Source: Rhodococcus sp. W8901
GTDB lineage: Bacteria > Actinomycetota > Actinomycetes > Mycobacteriales > Mycobacteriaceae
Assembly: GCF_013348805.1 (NCBI RefSeq)
Contig: NZ_CP054690.1
Span: 434,001 to 498,000 of the forward strand
DNA length: 64,000 bases
Direction: 5' to 3'
The notes under the pieces were generated by a model, which saw only the letters and a list, made by a program, of their open reading frames with translations, did no database searches and had not been told where the DNA came from. Made by a program: the position numbers and the translations under genes. Shown piece by piece: positions 41,302 through 50,396 of this stretch (position 1 is the first letter of the stretch; the number at the start of each line of letters is the position of its first letter).

Positions 41302-42684
41302 ATGTCGAATGATAACAGGTCCTCGGAGATTGCGGCACGCCTCCGCCAGCGGATCGCGACGATGGGTACGGGGGAGAAGCTGCCGGGCGTCCGAGAACTC
41401 TCCGTGGAGTTCCAGGCAAGTGCGGCCACCATCTCGGCAGCTCTTTCGGAACTGAGCGCATTCGGGCTGGTCCGGGCTGAGCCCGGACGGGGAACGTTCG
41501 TGGCGGGCCACGAACGACTTCCGGAACCGGACTTTTCCTGGCAGTCTCAGGCGCTTGGCCGCGCCAGAGTGGACGCCGACCGGGCCGCTCGTCTGGGCGG
41601 CTACGGTACTCCCGAGCACATCCCGCTCTCCTGGGGATACCTTGCCCCCGAACTACTGCCGAACGAGGAACTGCATCGCATCGGCTCGCGTGCGGCAAAG
41701 AGCGGTCGTGCCTGGATGATGACACCGCCAGCGGGATCGCCGGAACTGCGGCGCATCCTCGCCTCCGAATACCGCGCCGACCCGAACGACGTGCTTGTGG
41801 TCTCCGGCGGGCAGCAGGGCCTCGTCTTCGCAATGCGCACACTCGCCGAGCCCGGGTCGGCGGTCATCACCGAGAGTCCGAGCTATCCGGGCGCGATCCT
41901 CGCTGCGCAGAGCGCAGGCCTCAACCTCTCGTCGGTACCCGCCGACGCCGACGGGATCCAGGTCGACCGCCTCGCCGACGAACTCGAACGCACGCGAGCG
42001 CGAGTGGTCTACCTCCAGCCGAGCTACGCGAATCCCACCGGCGCGGTCTTGAGTTCGGAGCGCCGGAAGCAGGTGCTCGAACTCGCCGCCCGACACGGTG
42101 CGTTCATTATCGAGGACGACTGGGCCAGACATCTCGGCATCGACGGACAGGCCCCACCCCCACTCTTCACCGAAGACCCTCACGGACACGTCGTGTCGAT
42201 CCTCACCCTGTCGAAGCCTGCCTCCCCAGGCCTCAGGCTCGGCGCGGTCATCGCGCGCGGTCCGGCAGGCGAGCGGCTCCGGGCCGCGCGCACCGCCGAC
42301 GACCTCTGCGTCGCGCCGCTGGTGCAGGAAATCGCCTGCGGTCTCCTGACCTCGAATGTGTGGCCCCGGCACCTGAAGCGCCTGCGCGCCGAGCTCGCGA
42401 CGCGACGCGACGCACTTGCCTCCGCGATTCGTGCCACGACGCCCGGCATCCGCATTCCGTGCGTCCCGCGCGGTGGCATTCACCTCTGGGCCAGGCTTCC
42501 CCAGGGCGCAGATACCCGCGAGGTCTGCGCCGCCGCATACGCGGCCGGGGTGCTCATAGGAGACGGGCGTCACTTCTTCGTGGACGAACCACCCGCACCG
42601 TTCCTGCGCTTCTCCTACGGGGCCGCAACTGAAGCCCAGATCGCCGAAGGCGTCAGGCGACTCTCCGAAATCCTCCAGCGGTGA
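41302..42684 (+). CDS. MocR-type regulator (GntR HTH + aminotransferase)
   Basis: 460 aa. Residues 1-75 are a GntR winged helix (AARLRQRIATMGTGEKLPGV, SAATISAALSELSAFGLVRA, GRGTFVAG). Residues 110-460 are a class I aminotransferase fold: VVSGGQQGLVFAMRTL near 157, QPSYANPTG near 235, and the PLP Lys in ILTLSKPASPGLRLG near 299. These regulators use PLP as effector. Divergent from a BenE-type transporter gene; may regulate uptake of an amine or carboxylate. Confidence 0.9.
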   Translation: MSNDNRSSEIAARLRQRIATMGTGEKLPGVRELSVEFQASAATISAALSELSAFGLVRAEPGRGTFVAGHERLPEPDFSWQSQALGRARVDADRAARLGGYGTPEHIPLSWGYLAPELLPNEELHRIGSRAAKSGRAWMMTPPAGSPELRRILASEYRADPNDVLVVSGGQQGLVFAMRTLAEPGSAVITESPSYPGAILAAQSAGLNLSSVPADADGIQVDRLADELERTRARVVYLQPSYANPTGAVLSSERRKQVLELAARHGAFIIEDDWARHLGIDGQAPPPLFTEDPHGHVVSILTLSKPASPGLRLGAVIARGPAGERLRAARTADDLCVAPLVQEIACGLLTSNVWPRHLKRLRAELATRRDALASAIRATTPGIRIPCVPRGGIHLWARLPQGADTREVCAAAYAAGVLIGDGRHFFVDEPPAPFLRFSYGAATEAQIAEGVRRLSEILQR

Positions 42685-42717
42685 GGGTCGTCGGTACGAC
42701 CGGCAAGACGTCCGCCG

Positions 42718-43503
42718 TCAGCTCCCTGCCGGGCGGGCGCTCGGGGTGAGCGCTGCCCGCATCTGCATGTACTGGAAGAGCCCCGGCCGCCCCGACACCT
42801 CCTCGTAGGCGCGCATCCAGTCGTCGATGAACCGCGGACGGTCGTCGGGGTCCAGTCGGTGTGTCCAGGCGTCGGCGCCGGCGGTGCACCACTGTGCGAA
42901 CGCTTCCCGGGTGCCGAAGTCCCAGGTGACGTCGTGGACCGACAGATCGGTTACGCGCAGGCCCGCGGACGCCGCGAGTTCCGGGTAGTCATCGGGCTCG
43001 ACGTGGACGAACGGTGGCGTGAATGCGGCGAACCGGTCCACCCATCGGGGCGTGCCCGCGACCTCCATCGCGATGGTCTCGAGGCTCACGCGGTCACCCG
43101 CGCACACCACCTGGATCAGGACCCGCGCGCCCGGCCGCGCGGCGTCGGCGATCGACGCCAGCGCCTGCTGCTGTTCGGGCACCCAGTGCAGCGCGTTGAA
43201 GGACACCACGACGTCGAATCGATCCCGGAACGGCAGTCGTCGCGCGTCCGCGACCATGAACCGCACCCGAGGATCCGTCGCGCCCGACGCGGCCTTCTCG
43301 ATCATCTGCGGCGACGCATCGACGCCGATCGCGTAGCCGTCGGTGAGTCGGTCCGCGAGCATGCGGGTGACGAACCCGTCGCCGCAGCCGACGTCGAGCA
43401 CGCGACCGTGTGGATCCAGGTCGAGTCCGTCGAGTGCACGGGTCGCCATCGTCCGCTGCAGTTCGCTCGCCTGTGCGTACTGTTCGCCGTCCCAATCGGG
43501 CAT
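42718..43503 (-). CDS. SAM-dependent methyltransferase
   Basis: 261 aa from ATG 43503 (MPDWDGEQYAQASELQ); the longer frame crosses the TetR operator and is rejected. SAM motif VLDVGCGDGFVTRML near 41, Asp in IGVDASPQM, VADARRLPF and SFNALHWVPEQ match the trans-aconitate methyltransferase / UbiE-like class I group. The methyl acceptor is unknown. It is divergent from the TetR-MMPL genes, with the palindromic operator lying between, so it may be in the same regulon. Confidence 0.8.
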   Translation of the reverse strand: MPDWDGEQYAQASELQRTMATRALDGLDLDPHGRVLDVGCGDGFVTRMLADRLTDGYAIGVDASPQMIEKAASGATDPRVRFMVADARRLPFRDRFDVVVSFNALHWVPEQQQALASIADAARPGARVLIQVVCAGDRVSLETIAMEVAGTPRWVDRFAAFTPPFVHVEPDDYPELAASAGLRVTDLSVHDVTWDFGTREAFAQWCTAGADAWTHRLDPDDRPRFIDDWMRAYEEVSGRPGLFQYMQMRAALTPSARPAGS

Positions 43504-43624
43504 CGTCGCCGCCGTTTCCGAGGTGCGCGGGTTTGTGGGATCAGCGTAGGCCGCGAACGCGTGCGACGTGACCCCGATCACTCTCCTTGTGCGGGTGTGC
43601 CGAAGCCCACAAAAGTGCACTCGA

Positions 43625-43648
43625 CTGCAACATTGCAGAGCTCTGCAA
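43625..43648. promoter_or_regulatory. Overlapping palindromes before TetR
   Basis: CTGCAACATTGCAG (43625-43638) and TTGCAGAGCTCTGCAA (43633-43648) share a half-site, giving three CTGCAA/TTGCAG half-sites in 24 bases. They lie 20 bp before the TetR start and between the divergent methyltransferase and TetR genes. Likely TetR autoregulatory operator. Confidence 0.7.
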
Positions 43649-43667
43649 CTTCGGTACCTTCGAAGGG

Positions 43668-44276
43668 GTGAGTGAAGCACTCGGTCTGAGGGACCGGAAG
43701 AAGGCGGCGACGCGCATCGCGCTCAGTGAGGCCGCCGCGCGCCTCGCCAAGGGTCGGGGCATCGAACTCGTCACCGCCGACATGATCGCCTCCGAAGCCG
43801 GCGTGTCCACGCGCACGTTCCACAACTACTTCTCCAGCAAGGAGGAGGCCGTCCTGCACCACCTCGAGGCCTCGGTCTACGAGTGGGCGGACTGGCTCCG
43901 AGAACGGCCCGCGTCCGAGCCGATCCTCGATTCCCTCGAACACGTCGTGATCCGGGCCGTCACCGATCCGGAGCACGACATCGAGGAGATGCAGGCGCTG
44001 GCCGAGCTCATCGACGCCAGCCCCACGCTGCTGGCGAAGAAACTCGAGATGCACCTCCGGGTCACCCCGGTGCTCGCCGACGTCATAGCCGAGCGCACCG
44101 GCACCGACAGCGCCACCGATCTGTATCCCAACCTGCTGCACATGGTCGTCGGTGCAGCCTGCAAGGCATCGATGGACCTGTGGATGAGCGGTCGAGCGTC
44201 CGCCGCGAACCCCGAAGAAGTCGTCCGAGCGGCATTCGACCAACTGCGGCGAGGCCTCGCCGTGCCCGCCCGCTAG
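43668..44276 (+). CDS. TetR-family regulator of MMPL pump
   Basis: 202 aa from GTG 43668, which keeps the operator out of the gene. HTH region: RDRKKAATRIALSEAAARLA, VTADMIASEAGVSTRTFHNYF, then a helical ligand domain with IEEMQALAELIDASPTLLAKKLE. The MMPL transporter gene starts 28 bp downstream, so they are likely co-transcribed. It probably represses the pump until a toxic or lipid ligand binds. Confidence 0.9.
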   Translation: MSEALGLRDRKKAATRIALSEAAARLAKGRGIELVTADMIASEAGVSTRTFHNYFSSKEEAVLHHLEASVYEWADWLRERPASEPILDSLEHVVIRAVTDPEHDIEEMQALAELIDASPTLLAKKLEMHLRVTPVLADVIAERTGTDSATDLYPNLLHMVVGAACKASMDLWMSGRASAANPEEVVRAAFDQLRRGLAVPAR

Positions 44277-44303
44277 ACCCCACCCGATCAAGAAGGAGCC
44301 ACC

Positions 44304-46637
44304 ATGGCCACCTATCTCTATCGGATCGGCAGATTCGCCTACCGGCGAAAAGGCACGGTCCTCTCCATCTGGCTGGCCATCCTGGTTCTGATGGGTGTCG
44401 GTGCCGCGACGCTGTCGGGTCCGACGAAGGACTCGTTCTCCATCCCGGGCACCCCGGCGCAGCAGGCGCAGGACCTGATGTCCGAGCGCTTCGGTGACCA
44501 GGGCAGCGGGATGGACTCGCTCTCGGCCCGCTACGTGTTCGCGGCCCCGGACGGTCAGACCCTCGATACCCCGGCGAACCAGGCCGCGATGGACGAGGTG
44601 CTCGCGAAGGTCCGCGGCATTGACAAGGTCAGCGCGGCCGCCAAGGCCGACCCGACCGCGGGGACGCCAGGGGCCCTGGTCAACCCGGTGACCGCCGACG
44701 CCGGTCTCGCGCAGATGGCCAAGGCCGGCGCCGCGGACCAGGGCATCCCCGAGGACGTCGCGGTCTCGAACGCCCAGGCACTGTCGCCGCTCAGTGAGAA
44801 TCGCACCGTCGGCTACGTCGAGGTCCCGTTCGACGGCGAGTACAGCGACATGGACCAGGCGACGCGCGACCAGATCAAGGAGGCCGCCGACATCGGTCGG
44901 GGTGCCGGCCTCGACGTCCAGGTCAGCGGCTCCGCCGCGATGGAGGCCGAGATGCCCGGCGGCATCACCGAGCTGATCGGTATCGCCGTCGCCGCCATCG
45001 TCCTCGTCATCACGTTCGGCTCGCTGGTGGCCGCGGGCCTGCCGCTGATCACCGCGATCATCGGCATCATGATCGGCAGCCTCGGCATCACCGTCGCGAC
45101 CGGTTTCATGGACCTCAGCTCGATGACCCCGACGCTCGCGGTCATGATCGGCCTGGCCGTCGCGATCGACTACTCGCTGTTCATCGTCTCGCGCTTCAAA
45201 CACGAACTCGAGCTCACCGACGACCGCTCCGAGGCCGCGGGCCGCGCGGTCGGCACCGCCGGTTCGGCCGTCGTGTTCGCGGGCCTGACGGTCATCATCG
45301 CGCTCGTCGCGCTGCGCGTCGTCGGCATCCCCTTCCTGTCCGACATGGGCGCCGCGGCCGCATCGACGGTGTTCATCGCGGTCCTCATCGCACTGACCCT
45401 GCTGCCGGCGATCCTCGGCCTGTTCGGGCGCAAGGCGTTCGCCGGCCGCGTCCCCGGTCTGGATCAGCGAGACGCCGAGGGCGACGACGGCAAGAAGACG
45501 TTCTCGAAGCGCTACAGCCGTGCGGTGGTCCGCCGACCGGCGATCGGTGTGATCATCGGCGTCGTATTGCTGGGTGTGCTCGCGATTCCCGCGGCGAAGC
45601 TCGAACTGGCGCTGCCCAACGAGGGCAGCGGTGACCCGGCGACCAGCGCCCGCCAGGCCTACGACCTGGTGAACGAGGGCTTCGGGCCCGGCAAGAACGG
45701 ACCCCTGCTGGTCGTCGTGGATGCGCAGGACGCGACCGTCCCGGCGGGTGAGGCGTTCGGTGACGTCGTCGCGAAGATCTCCGAGCAGCCCGACGTGCTC
45801 AATGCGCAGGTTGTCGGCGCCAACGAGGCGGGCGATACCGCGCAGATCCTGGTGACCCCGCGCAGCGGCCCGAGTGATCCGTCGACGATGGACCTGGTCG
45901 CCGACATCCGCGCGGCCGAGTCCGACCTGCACGACTCGATCGGCATCAACTACGGCGTCACCGGCCAGACGGCACTCGAGGGTGACATCTCCGAGCGTCT
46001 GCTGGACGCGCTGGTGCCGTACCTCGCGGTGGTCGTCGGACTCGCGTTCGTGCTGCTGATGCTGGTGTTCCGTTCGATTCTGGTGCCGCTGACCGCGACC
46101 CTGGGTTTCCTGCTCAGCGTCGCCGCCACGTTCGGTGCCACCGTCGCGGTGTTCCAGGAGGGCTGGGGCGGACTGGCCGCCAACCCGCAGCCCATCGTCA
46201 GCTTCATGCCGATCTTCCTGATCGGTGTGGTGTTCGGCCTCGCGATGGACTACCAGGTGTTCCTGGTGACGCGCATGCGCGAGGAGTACGTGCACGGCGC
46301 GTCCGCGAAGGACGCGGTCGCGATCGGGTTCAACCACGGTGCCCGCGTCGTGACGGCGGCGGCGATCATCATGATCTCCGTGTTCGCGGCGTTCATCGCG
46401 GAACCGAACTCGTTCATCAAGTCGATGGGCTTCGCGCTCGCCGCGGCGGTGTTCTTCGACGCCTTCGTCGTCCGCATGCTCGTCATCCCGTCGGTGATGG
46501 CGCTGCTCGGCGACAAGGCGTGGTGGCTGCCGAAGTGGCTCGACAAGATCCTGCCGAACGTCGACATCGAGGGCGAGAAGTTGGCCCGTGCACTCCCGCA
46601 GGAGGGACGCGAGCGCGAGGACGTGCCCGTCTCCTGA
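44304..46637 (+). CDS. MMPL/RND-family transporter
   Basis: 777 aa with 12 TM helices in two repeats. TM1 SIWLAILVLMGVGAATL, an outer domain of about 150 residues, a helix block with MIGLAVAIDYSLFIVSRFKHEL near 280 and the second with FGLAMDYQVFLVTRMREEY near 642 (the Asp-Tyr pairs of proton-relay MMPL proteins). GAGAAGGAGCC lies before ATG 44304. It exports lipids or drugs by proton motive force. Regulated by the TetR gene directly upstream. Followed by a strong terminator. Confidence 0.95.
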   Translation: MATYLYRIGRFAYRRKGTVLSIWLAILVLMGVGAATLSGPTKDSFSIPGTPAQQAQDLMSERFGDQGSGMDSLSARYVFAAPDGQTLDTPANQAAMDEVLAKVRGIDKVSAAAKADPTAGTPGALVNPVTADAGLAQMAKAGAADQGIPEDVAVSNAQALSPLSENRTVGYVEVPFDGEYSDMDQATRDQIKEAADIGRGAGLDVQVSGSAAMEAEMPGGITELIGIAVAAIVLVITFGSLVAAGLPLITAIIGIMIGSLGITVATGFMDLSSMTPTLAVMIGLAVAIDYSLFIVSRFKHELELTDDRSEAAGRAVGTAGSAVVFAGLTVIIALVALRVVGIPFLSDMGAAAASTVFIAVLIALTLLPAILGLFGRKAFAGRVPGLDQRDAEGDDGKKTFSKRYSRAVVRRPAIGVIIGVVLLGVLAIPAAKLELALPNEGSGDPATSARQAYDLVNEGFGPGKNGPLLVVVDAQDATVPAGEAFGDVVAKISEQPDVLNAQVVGANEAGDTAQILVTPRSGPSDPSTMDLVADIRAAESDLHDSIGINYGVTGQTALEGDISERLLDALVPYLAVVVGLAFVLLMLVFRSILVPLTATLGFLLSVAATFGATVAVFQEGWGGLAANPQPIVSFMPIFLIGVVFGLAMDYQVFLVTRMREEYVHGASAKDAVAIGFNHGARVVTAAAIIMISVFAAFIAEPNSFIKSMGFALAAAVFFDAFVVRMLVIPSVMALLGDKAWWLPKWLDKILPNVDIEGEKLARALPQEGREREDVPVS

Positions 46638-46662
46638 CCACCTCCTGACAGTTTCGTGAACG

Positions 46663-46706
46663 GGGAGGGATCGGTCCCGGCAGTCCGGCCCGATCCCTCC
46701 CTTTTT
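46663..46706 (+). terminator. Rho-independent terminator after MMPL gene
   Basis: 12-bp GC stem GGGAGGGATCGG / CCGATCCCTCCC with a 15-base loop, followed by TTTTT. It lies 25 bases after the MMPL stop. The only classical T-run terminator I found in the window. Confidence 0.9.
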
Positions 46707-46736
46707 CACCCTTCGGATTGGTAACCTTCGCCCACC

Positions 46737-48470
46737 ATGCTGATCAGACTTCTCGGCACCTACCTGGGGCCATACAAGCGCGACCTTGCCGGCGTCATAC
46801 TCCTCCAACTCGTCGCCACCGGCGCTGCGCTGTATCTCCCCAGCGTCAACGCCGACCTGATCGACAACGGTGTGGCCGCCGGCGACACCGGCTACATCAT
46901 GACCGCGGGCGCGAAGATGCTGCTCGTGACCGTGGTTCAGATCATCTGCTCCATCGGGTCGGTGTACTTCGGTGCCCGTGCCGCGATGGGCTTCGGTCGG
47001 GACGTGCGCAGCGCGGTCGTGAGCCGCGCCCGGTCCTTCTCGTCCCGTGAATTCGGGCGGTTCGGTGCGCCGTCGCTCATCACCCGCAGCACCAACGACG
47101 TGCAGCAGGTGCAGATGATGGTGGTGCTCGGCGCCACCATCCTCGTGATGGCACCGATCATGTGCATCGGTGGCATCGTGATGGCGATCCGGCAGGACGC
47201 CGGACTGTCGTGGATCCTCGCGGTGAGCGTGCCGCTCCTCGCCCTCGTGATGATCGTGATGATCACGAAGATGGTGCCCGCGTTCCGCACCATGCAGACG
47301 CGGATCGATGCGGTGAACCGCGTGCTGCGCGAACAGATCACTGGCATCCGCGTGGTCCGCGCGTTCGTGCGGGAGCGGTCCGAGGCGGAGCGGTTCGACG
47401 AGGCCAATTCGGCCCTGACGAACACCGCGTTGAAGGTCGGCCGGATGAGCGCGTTGATGATTCCGCTCGTGATGATGATCGCGAACCTCACCAGCGTCGC
47501 CGTCATCTGGTTCGGCGGCCACGAGATCGACAACGGCAGCATGGGTGTCGGCTCGTTGACCGCGATGCTCAGCTACATCATGCAGATCCTGATGGCGGTC
47601 ATGATGGCGTCGATGATCGCGATGCTCGCGCCCCGCGCCGCGGTGTGTGCCGAGCGCATCACCGAGGTGCTCGACACCGAGCCGTCGGTGGTGGCCCCGG
47701 TCAACCCCGTCACCGCCATGGACCAGCCCGCGCTCGTCGAACTGCGCGACGCCGAGTTCAAGTACCCGGGCGCCGAGGAGCCGGTGCTGCGCGGCATCAG
47801 CTTCACCGCCGAACCCGGCAAGACCACCGCGATCATCGGCGGCACCGGATCCGGCAAGACCACGCTGCTCGGCCTGATCCCGCGTCTGATCGACGTCACC
47901 TCCGGCGCCGTCACCGTGTCGGGCACCGACGTGCGCGACCTCGACCCCGAGCTGCTGCGTTTGCAGATCGGCCTCGTGCCGCAGAAGGCATTCCTGTTCT
48001 CCGGCACCGTCGCGACCAACCTGCGCTACGGCAAGCCGGACGCCACCGACGAGGAGCTGTGGCGCGCGCTCGAGATCGCGCAGGCCGCCGACTTCGTCCG
48101 CGCGATGCCCGAGGGCCTCGACACGCCGATCTCGCAGGGCGGCACCACCGTCTCCGGCGGGCAGCGGCAGCGTCTCGCGATCGCCCGCGCGCTCGTGCGC
48201 CGCCCCGCGGTGTACCTGTTCGACGATTCGTTCTCGGCGCTCGACCTGAGCACCGATGCCCGGCTGCGCGCGGCGATGCGGCCCGAAACCGAGGATGCCT
48301 GCGTGATCATCGTGGCCCAGCGTGTGTCGACGATCATCGACGCCGACCAGATCATCGTCCTCGAGGAGGGCGCGACGGTCGGCATCGGCACGCACGAGCA
48401 ACTTCTCGAGACCTGTTCGACGTACGTCGAGATCGTGGAGTCCCAGCGTTCGGTTCAGGAGGCGCTGTGA
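46737..48470 (+). CDS. ABC exporter half-transporter A
   Basis: 577 aa: about six TM helices (1-300) then an ATPase domain (about 340-577). Walker A GGTGSGKTTL, signature VSGGQRQRL, Walker B VYLFDDSFSALD. The residue after the Walker B Asp is Asp where active sites have Glu, so one ATP site of the pair is likely weak. The stop overlaps the start of the second half-transporter as GTGA. Together they form a heterodimeric exporter (LmrCD/TmrAB type) for drugs or lipids. Confidence 0.95.
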   Translation: MLIRLLGTYLGPYKRDLAGVILLQLVATGAALYLPSVNADLIDNGVAAGDTGYIMTAGAKMLLVTVVQIICSIGSVYFGARAAMGFGRDVRSAVVSRARSFSSREFGRFGAPSLITRSTNDVQQVQMMVVLGATILVMAPIMCIGGIVMAIRQDAGLSWILAVSVPLLALVMIVMITKMVPAFRTMQTRIDAVNRVLREQITGIRVVRAFVRERSEAERFDEANSALTNTALKVGRMSALMIPLVMMIANLTSVAVIWFGGHEIDNGSMGVGSLTAMLSYIMQILMAVMMASMIAMLAPRAAVCAERITEVLDTEPSVVAPVNPVTAMDQPALVELRDAEFKYPGAEEPVLRGISFTAEPGKTTAIIGGTGSGKTTLLGLIPRLIDVTSGAVTVSGTDVRDLDPELLRLQIGLVPQKAFLFSGTVATNLRYGKPDATDEELWRALEIAQAADFVRAMPEGLDTPISQGGTTVSGGQRQRLAIARALVRRPAVYLFDDSFSALDLSTDARLRAAMRPETEDACVIIVAQRVSTIIDADQIIVLEEGATVGIGTHEQLLETCSTYVEIVESQRSVQEAL

Positions 48471-50395
48471 GCACCGCGACCCAGTCCTCGCCCCCGATGC
48501 CCGGCGCACCCGGGGCCCCCGCCGCGAAGGCGGAGAACTTCGGCGCATCCATGAAGCGCCTGCTCGGACGACTGCGCTCGCACCGGACCGCGGTCACGGT
48601 CGTCCTGATCCTGGCCGCGGCCAGCGTCGTGCTGTCGGTCATCGGCCCGCGCCTGATGGGCCACGCCACGAACATCATCTTCGACGGTGTGATCGGCCGG
48701 CAGCTGCCGGACGGCCTGACCAAGGACCAGGCCGTCGACGGACTCCGCGCCGCCGGCGAGAACCAGTTCGCCGACATGGTCTCGGGCATGGACGTCGTGC
48801 CCGGTGCGGGCATCGACTTCACCGCCGTCGGCCAGGTGCTCGCGCTGGTGCTGGCGCTGTACCTCGCGTCGGCGTTCGTGTCGTGGCTCGCCGCGTACCT
48901 GCTGAACATCATCGTGCAGGGCGTCGTGCGGGATCTGCGCAACGAGGTGGAGCGGAAGATCAACCGACTTCCGTTGCGCTACTTCGACACCTCCTCGCGA
49001 GGTGACCTGCTCAGCCGCGTCACCAACGACATCGACAACGTCTCGCAGAGCCTGCAGCAGACGCTCAGCCAGTTGGTGACCGCCACGCTCAGCGTCATCG
49101 GCATCCTGGCGATGATGATCGTCATCTCGCCGCTGCTGGCGCTCATCGCGGTGCTCACCGTGCCGCTGTCCGCGGTCGTCGCGGCCAAGATCGCGAAGCG
49201 GTCCAAGCCCCACTTCGGTGCGGTGTGGAAGACCACCGGCGAGCTCAACGGTCAGGTCGAGGAGGCCCTCACCGGCCACGAACTGGTCACCGCCTACGGC
49301 CGCGGCCGTGAGGTCCAGGCCCAGTTCCAGGAGAAGAACGAGCATCTGTACCAGTCCGGGTTCAAGGCGCAGTTCATCTCCGGCATGGTGATGCCGGCGA
49401 TCATGTTCCTCGGCAACCTCAACTACGTCGCGATCGCCGTGATCGGCGGCATGCGGGTCGCGTCGGGCACGATGAGCCTCGGCGACGTGCAGGCGTTCAT
49501 CCAGTACTCCCGCCAGTTCACGCAGCCGCTCACCCAGATCGGTTCGATGGTGAACCTGCTGCAGTCGGGCATCGCGTCCGCCGAGCGCGTGTTCGCGGTC
49601 CTCGACGAGGACGAGGAGTCGGAGGATCCGGATCCCGCGCTCAGCCCGGCGCAGGCCCGAGGCCGCGTGGAGTTCGAGGACGTCCGGTTCGGCTACGACG
49701 CGGAGACCCCGCTCATCGAGGGCCTTTCGCTCACCGCGGAGCCGGGACAGATGGTCGCGATCGTCGGGCCGACGGGCGCCGGCAAGACCACGCTGGTGAA
49801 CCTGATCATGCGGTTCTACGAGCTCGACGGCGGCCGCATCACGCTCGACGGCGTCGACATCTCGCAGATGACCCGCGACGATCTGCGCTCGCGGATCGGC
49901 ATGGTCCTGCAGGACACGTGGCTGTTCGGCGGGACCATCCGCGACAACATCGCGTACGGTCACCCCAACGCCACCGACGAGCAGGTCCGCGAGGCCGCCC
50001 GGATGAGCTACGTGGACCGCTTCGTGCACATGCTGCCCGACGGCTACGACACGGTCATCGACGAAGAGGGCAGCAACGTCAGTGCCGGCGAGAAGCAGCT
50101 GATCACGATCGCCCGGGCGTTCATCGCGCAGCCGTCGATCCTGATCCTCGACGAGGCCACCAGCTCGGTCGACACCCGCACCGAACTGCTCGTCCAGCAG
50201 GCCACCGCGGTGCTGCGCAGCGACCGGACCAGCTTCGTGATCGCGCACCGGCTGTCCACGATCCGCGACGCCGACCTGATCGTCGTCATGGAGGACGGTC
50301 ACATCGTCGAGCAGGGCAACCACGACGAACTGCTGGAACGGCGCGGCGCCTACTACATGCTGTACAACAGCCAGTTCGTGGGAGCCGTGGACTGA
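48467..50395 (+). CDS. ABC exporter half-transporter B
   Basis: 642 aa from GTG 48467; the longer upstream frame is a shadow. A 60-residue Ala/Pro-rich N-terminus precedes six TM helices, with an extra extracellular segment (GRQLPDGLTKDQAVDGL near 82). ATPase domain: Walker A GPTGAGKTTL, signature VSAGEKQL, a departure from LSGGQ, Walker B ILILDEATSSVD with intact catalytic Glu, and H-loop IAHRLSTI. The altered signature and half A's Asp fit an asymmetric pair with one active and one degenerate ATP site. Confidence 0.95.
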   Translation: MSTATQSSPPMPGAPGAPAAKAENFGASMKRLLGRLRSHRTAVTVVLILAAASVVLSVIGPRLMGHATNIIFDGVIGRQLPDGLTKDQAVDGLRAAGENQFADMVSGMDVVPGAGIDFTAVGQVLALVLALYLASAFVSWLAAYLLNIIVQGVVRDLRNEVERKINRLPLRYFDTSSRGDLLSRVTNDIDNVSQSLQQTLSQLVTATLSVIGILAMMIVISPLLALIAVLTVPLSAVVAAKIAKRSKPHFGAVWKTTGELNGQVEEALTGHELVTAYGRGREVQAQFQEKNEHLYQSGFKAQFISGMVMPAIMFLGNLNYVAIAVIGGMRVASGTMSLGDVQAFIQYSRQFTQPLTQIGSMVNLLQSGIASAERVFAVLDEDEESEDPDPALSPAQARGRVEFEDVRFGYDAETPLIEGLSLTAEPGQMVAIVGPTGAGKTTLVNLIMRFYELDGGRITLDGVDISQMTRDDLRSRIGMVLQDTWLFGGTIRDNIAYGHPNATDEQVREAARMSYVDRFVHMLPDGYDTVIDEEGSNVSAGEKQLITIARAFIAQPSILILDEATSSVDTRTELLVQQATAVLRSDRTSFVIAHRLSTIRDADLIVVMEDGHIVEQGNHDELLERRGAYYMLYNSQFVGAVD

Positions 50396-50396
50396 T

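Noticed and set aside
43578-48548. 1656-codon open frame on the minus strand
   Set aside because: It is antisense to TetR, MMPL and ABC genes with clear motifs; its composition (Arg/His/Asp/Gly-rich) is typical of a high-GC shadow.
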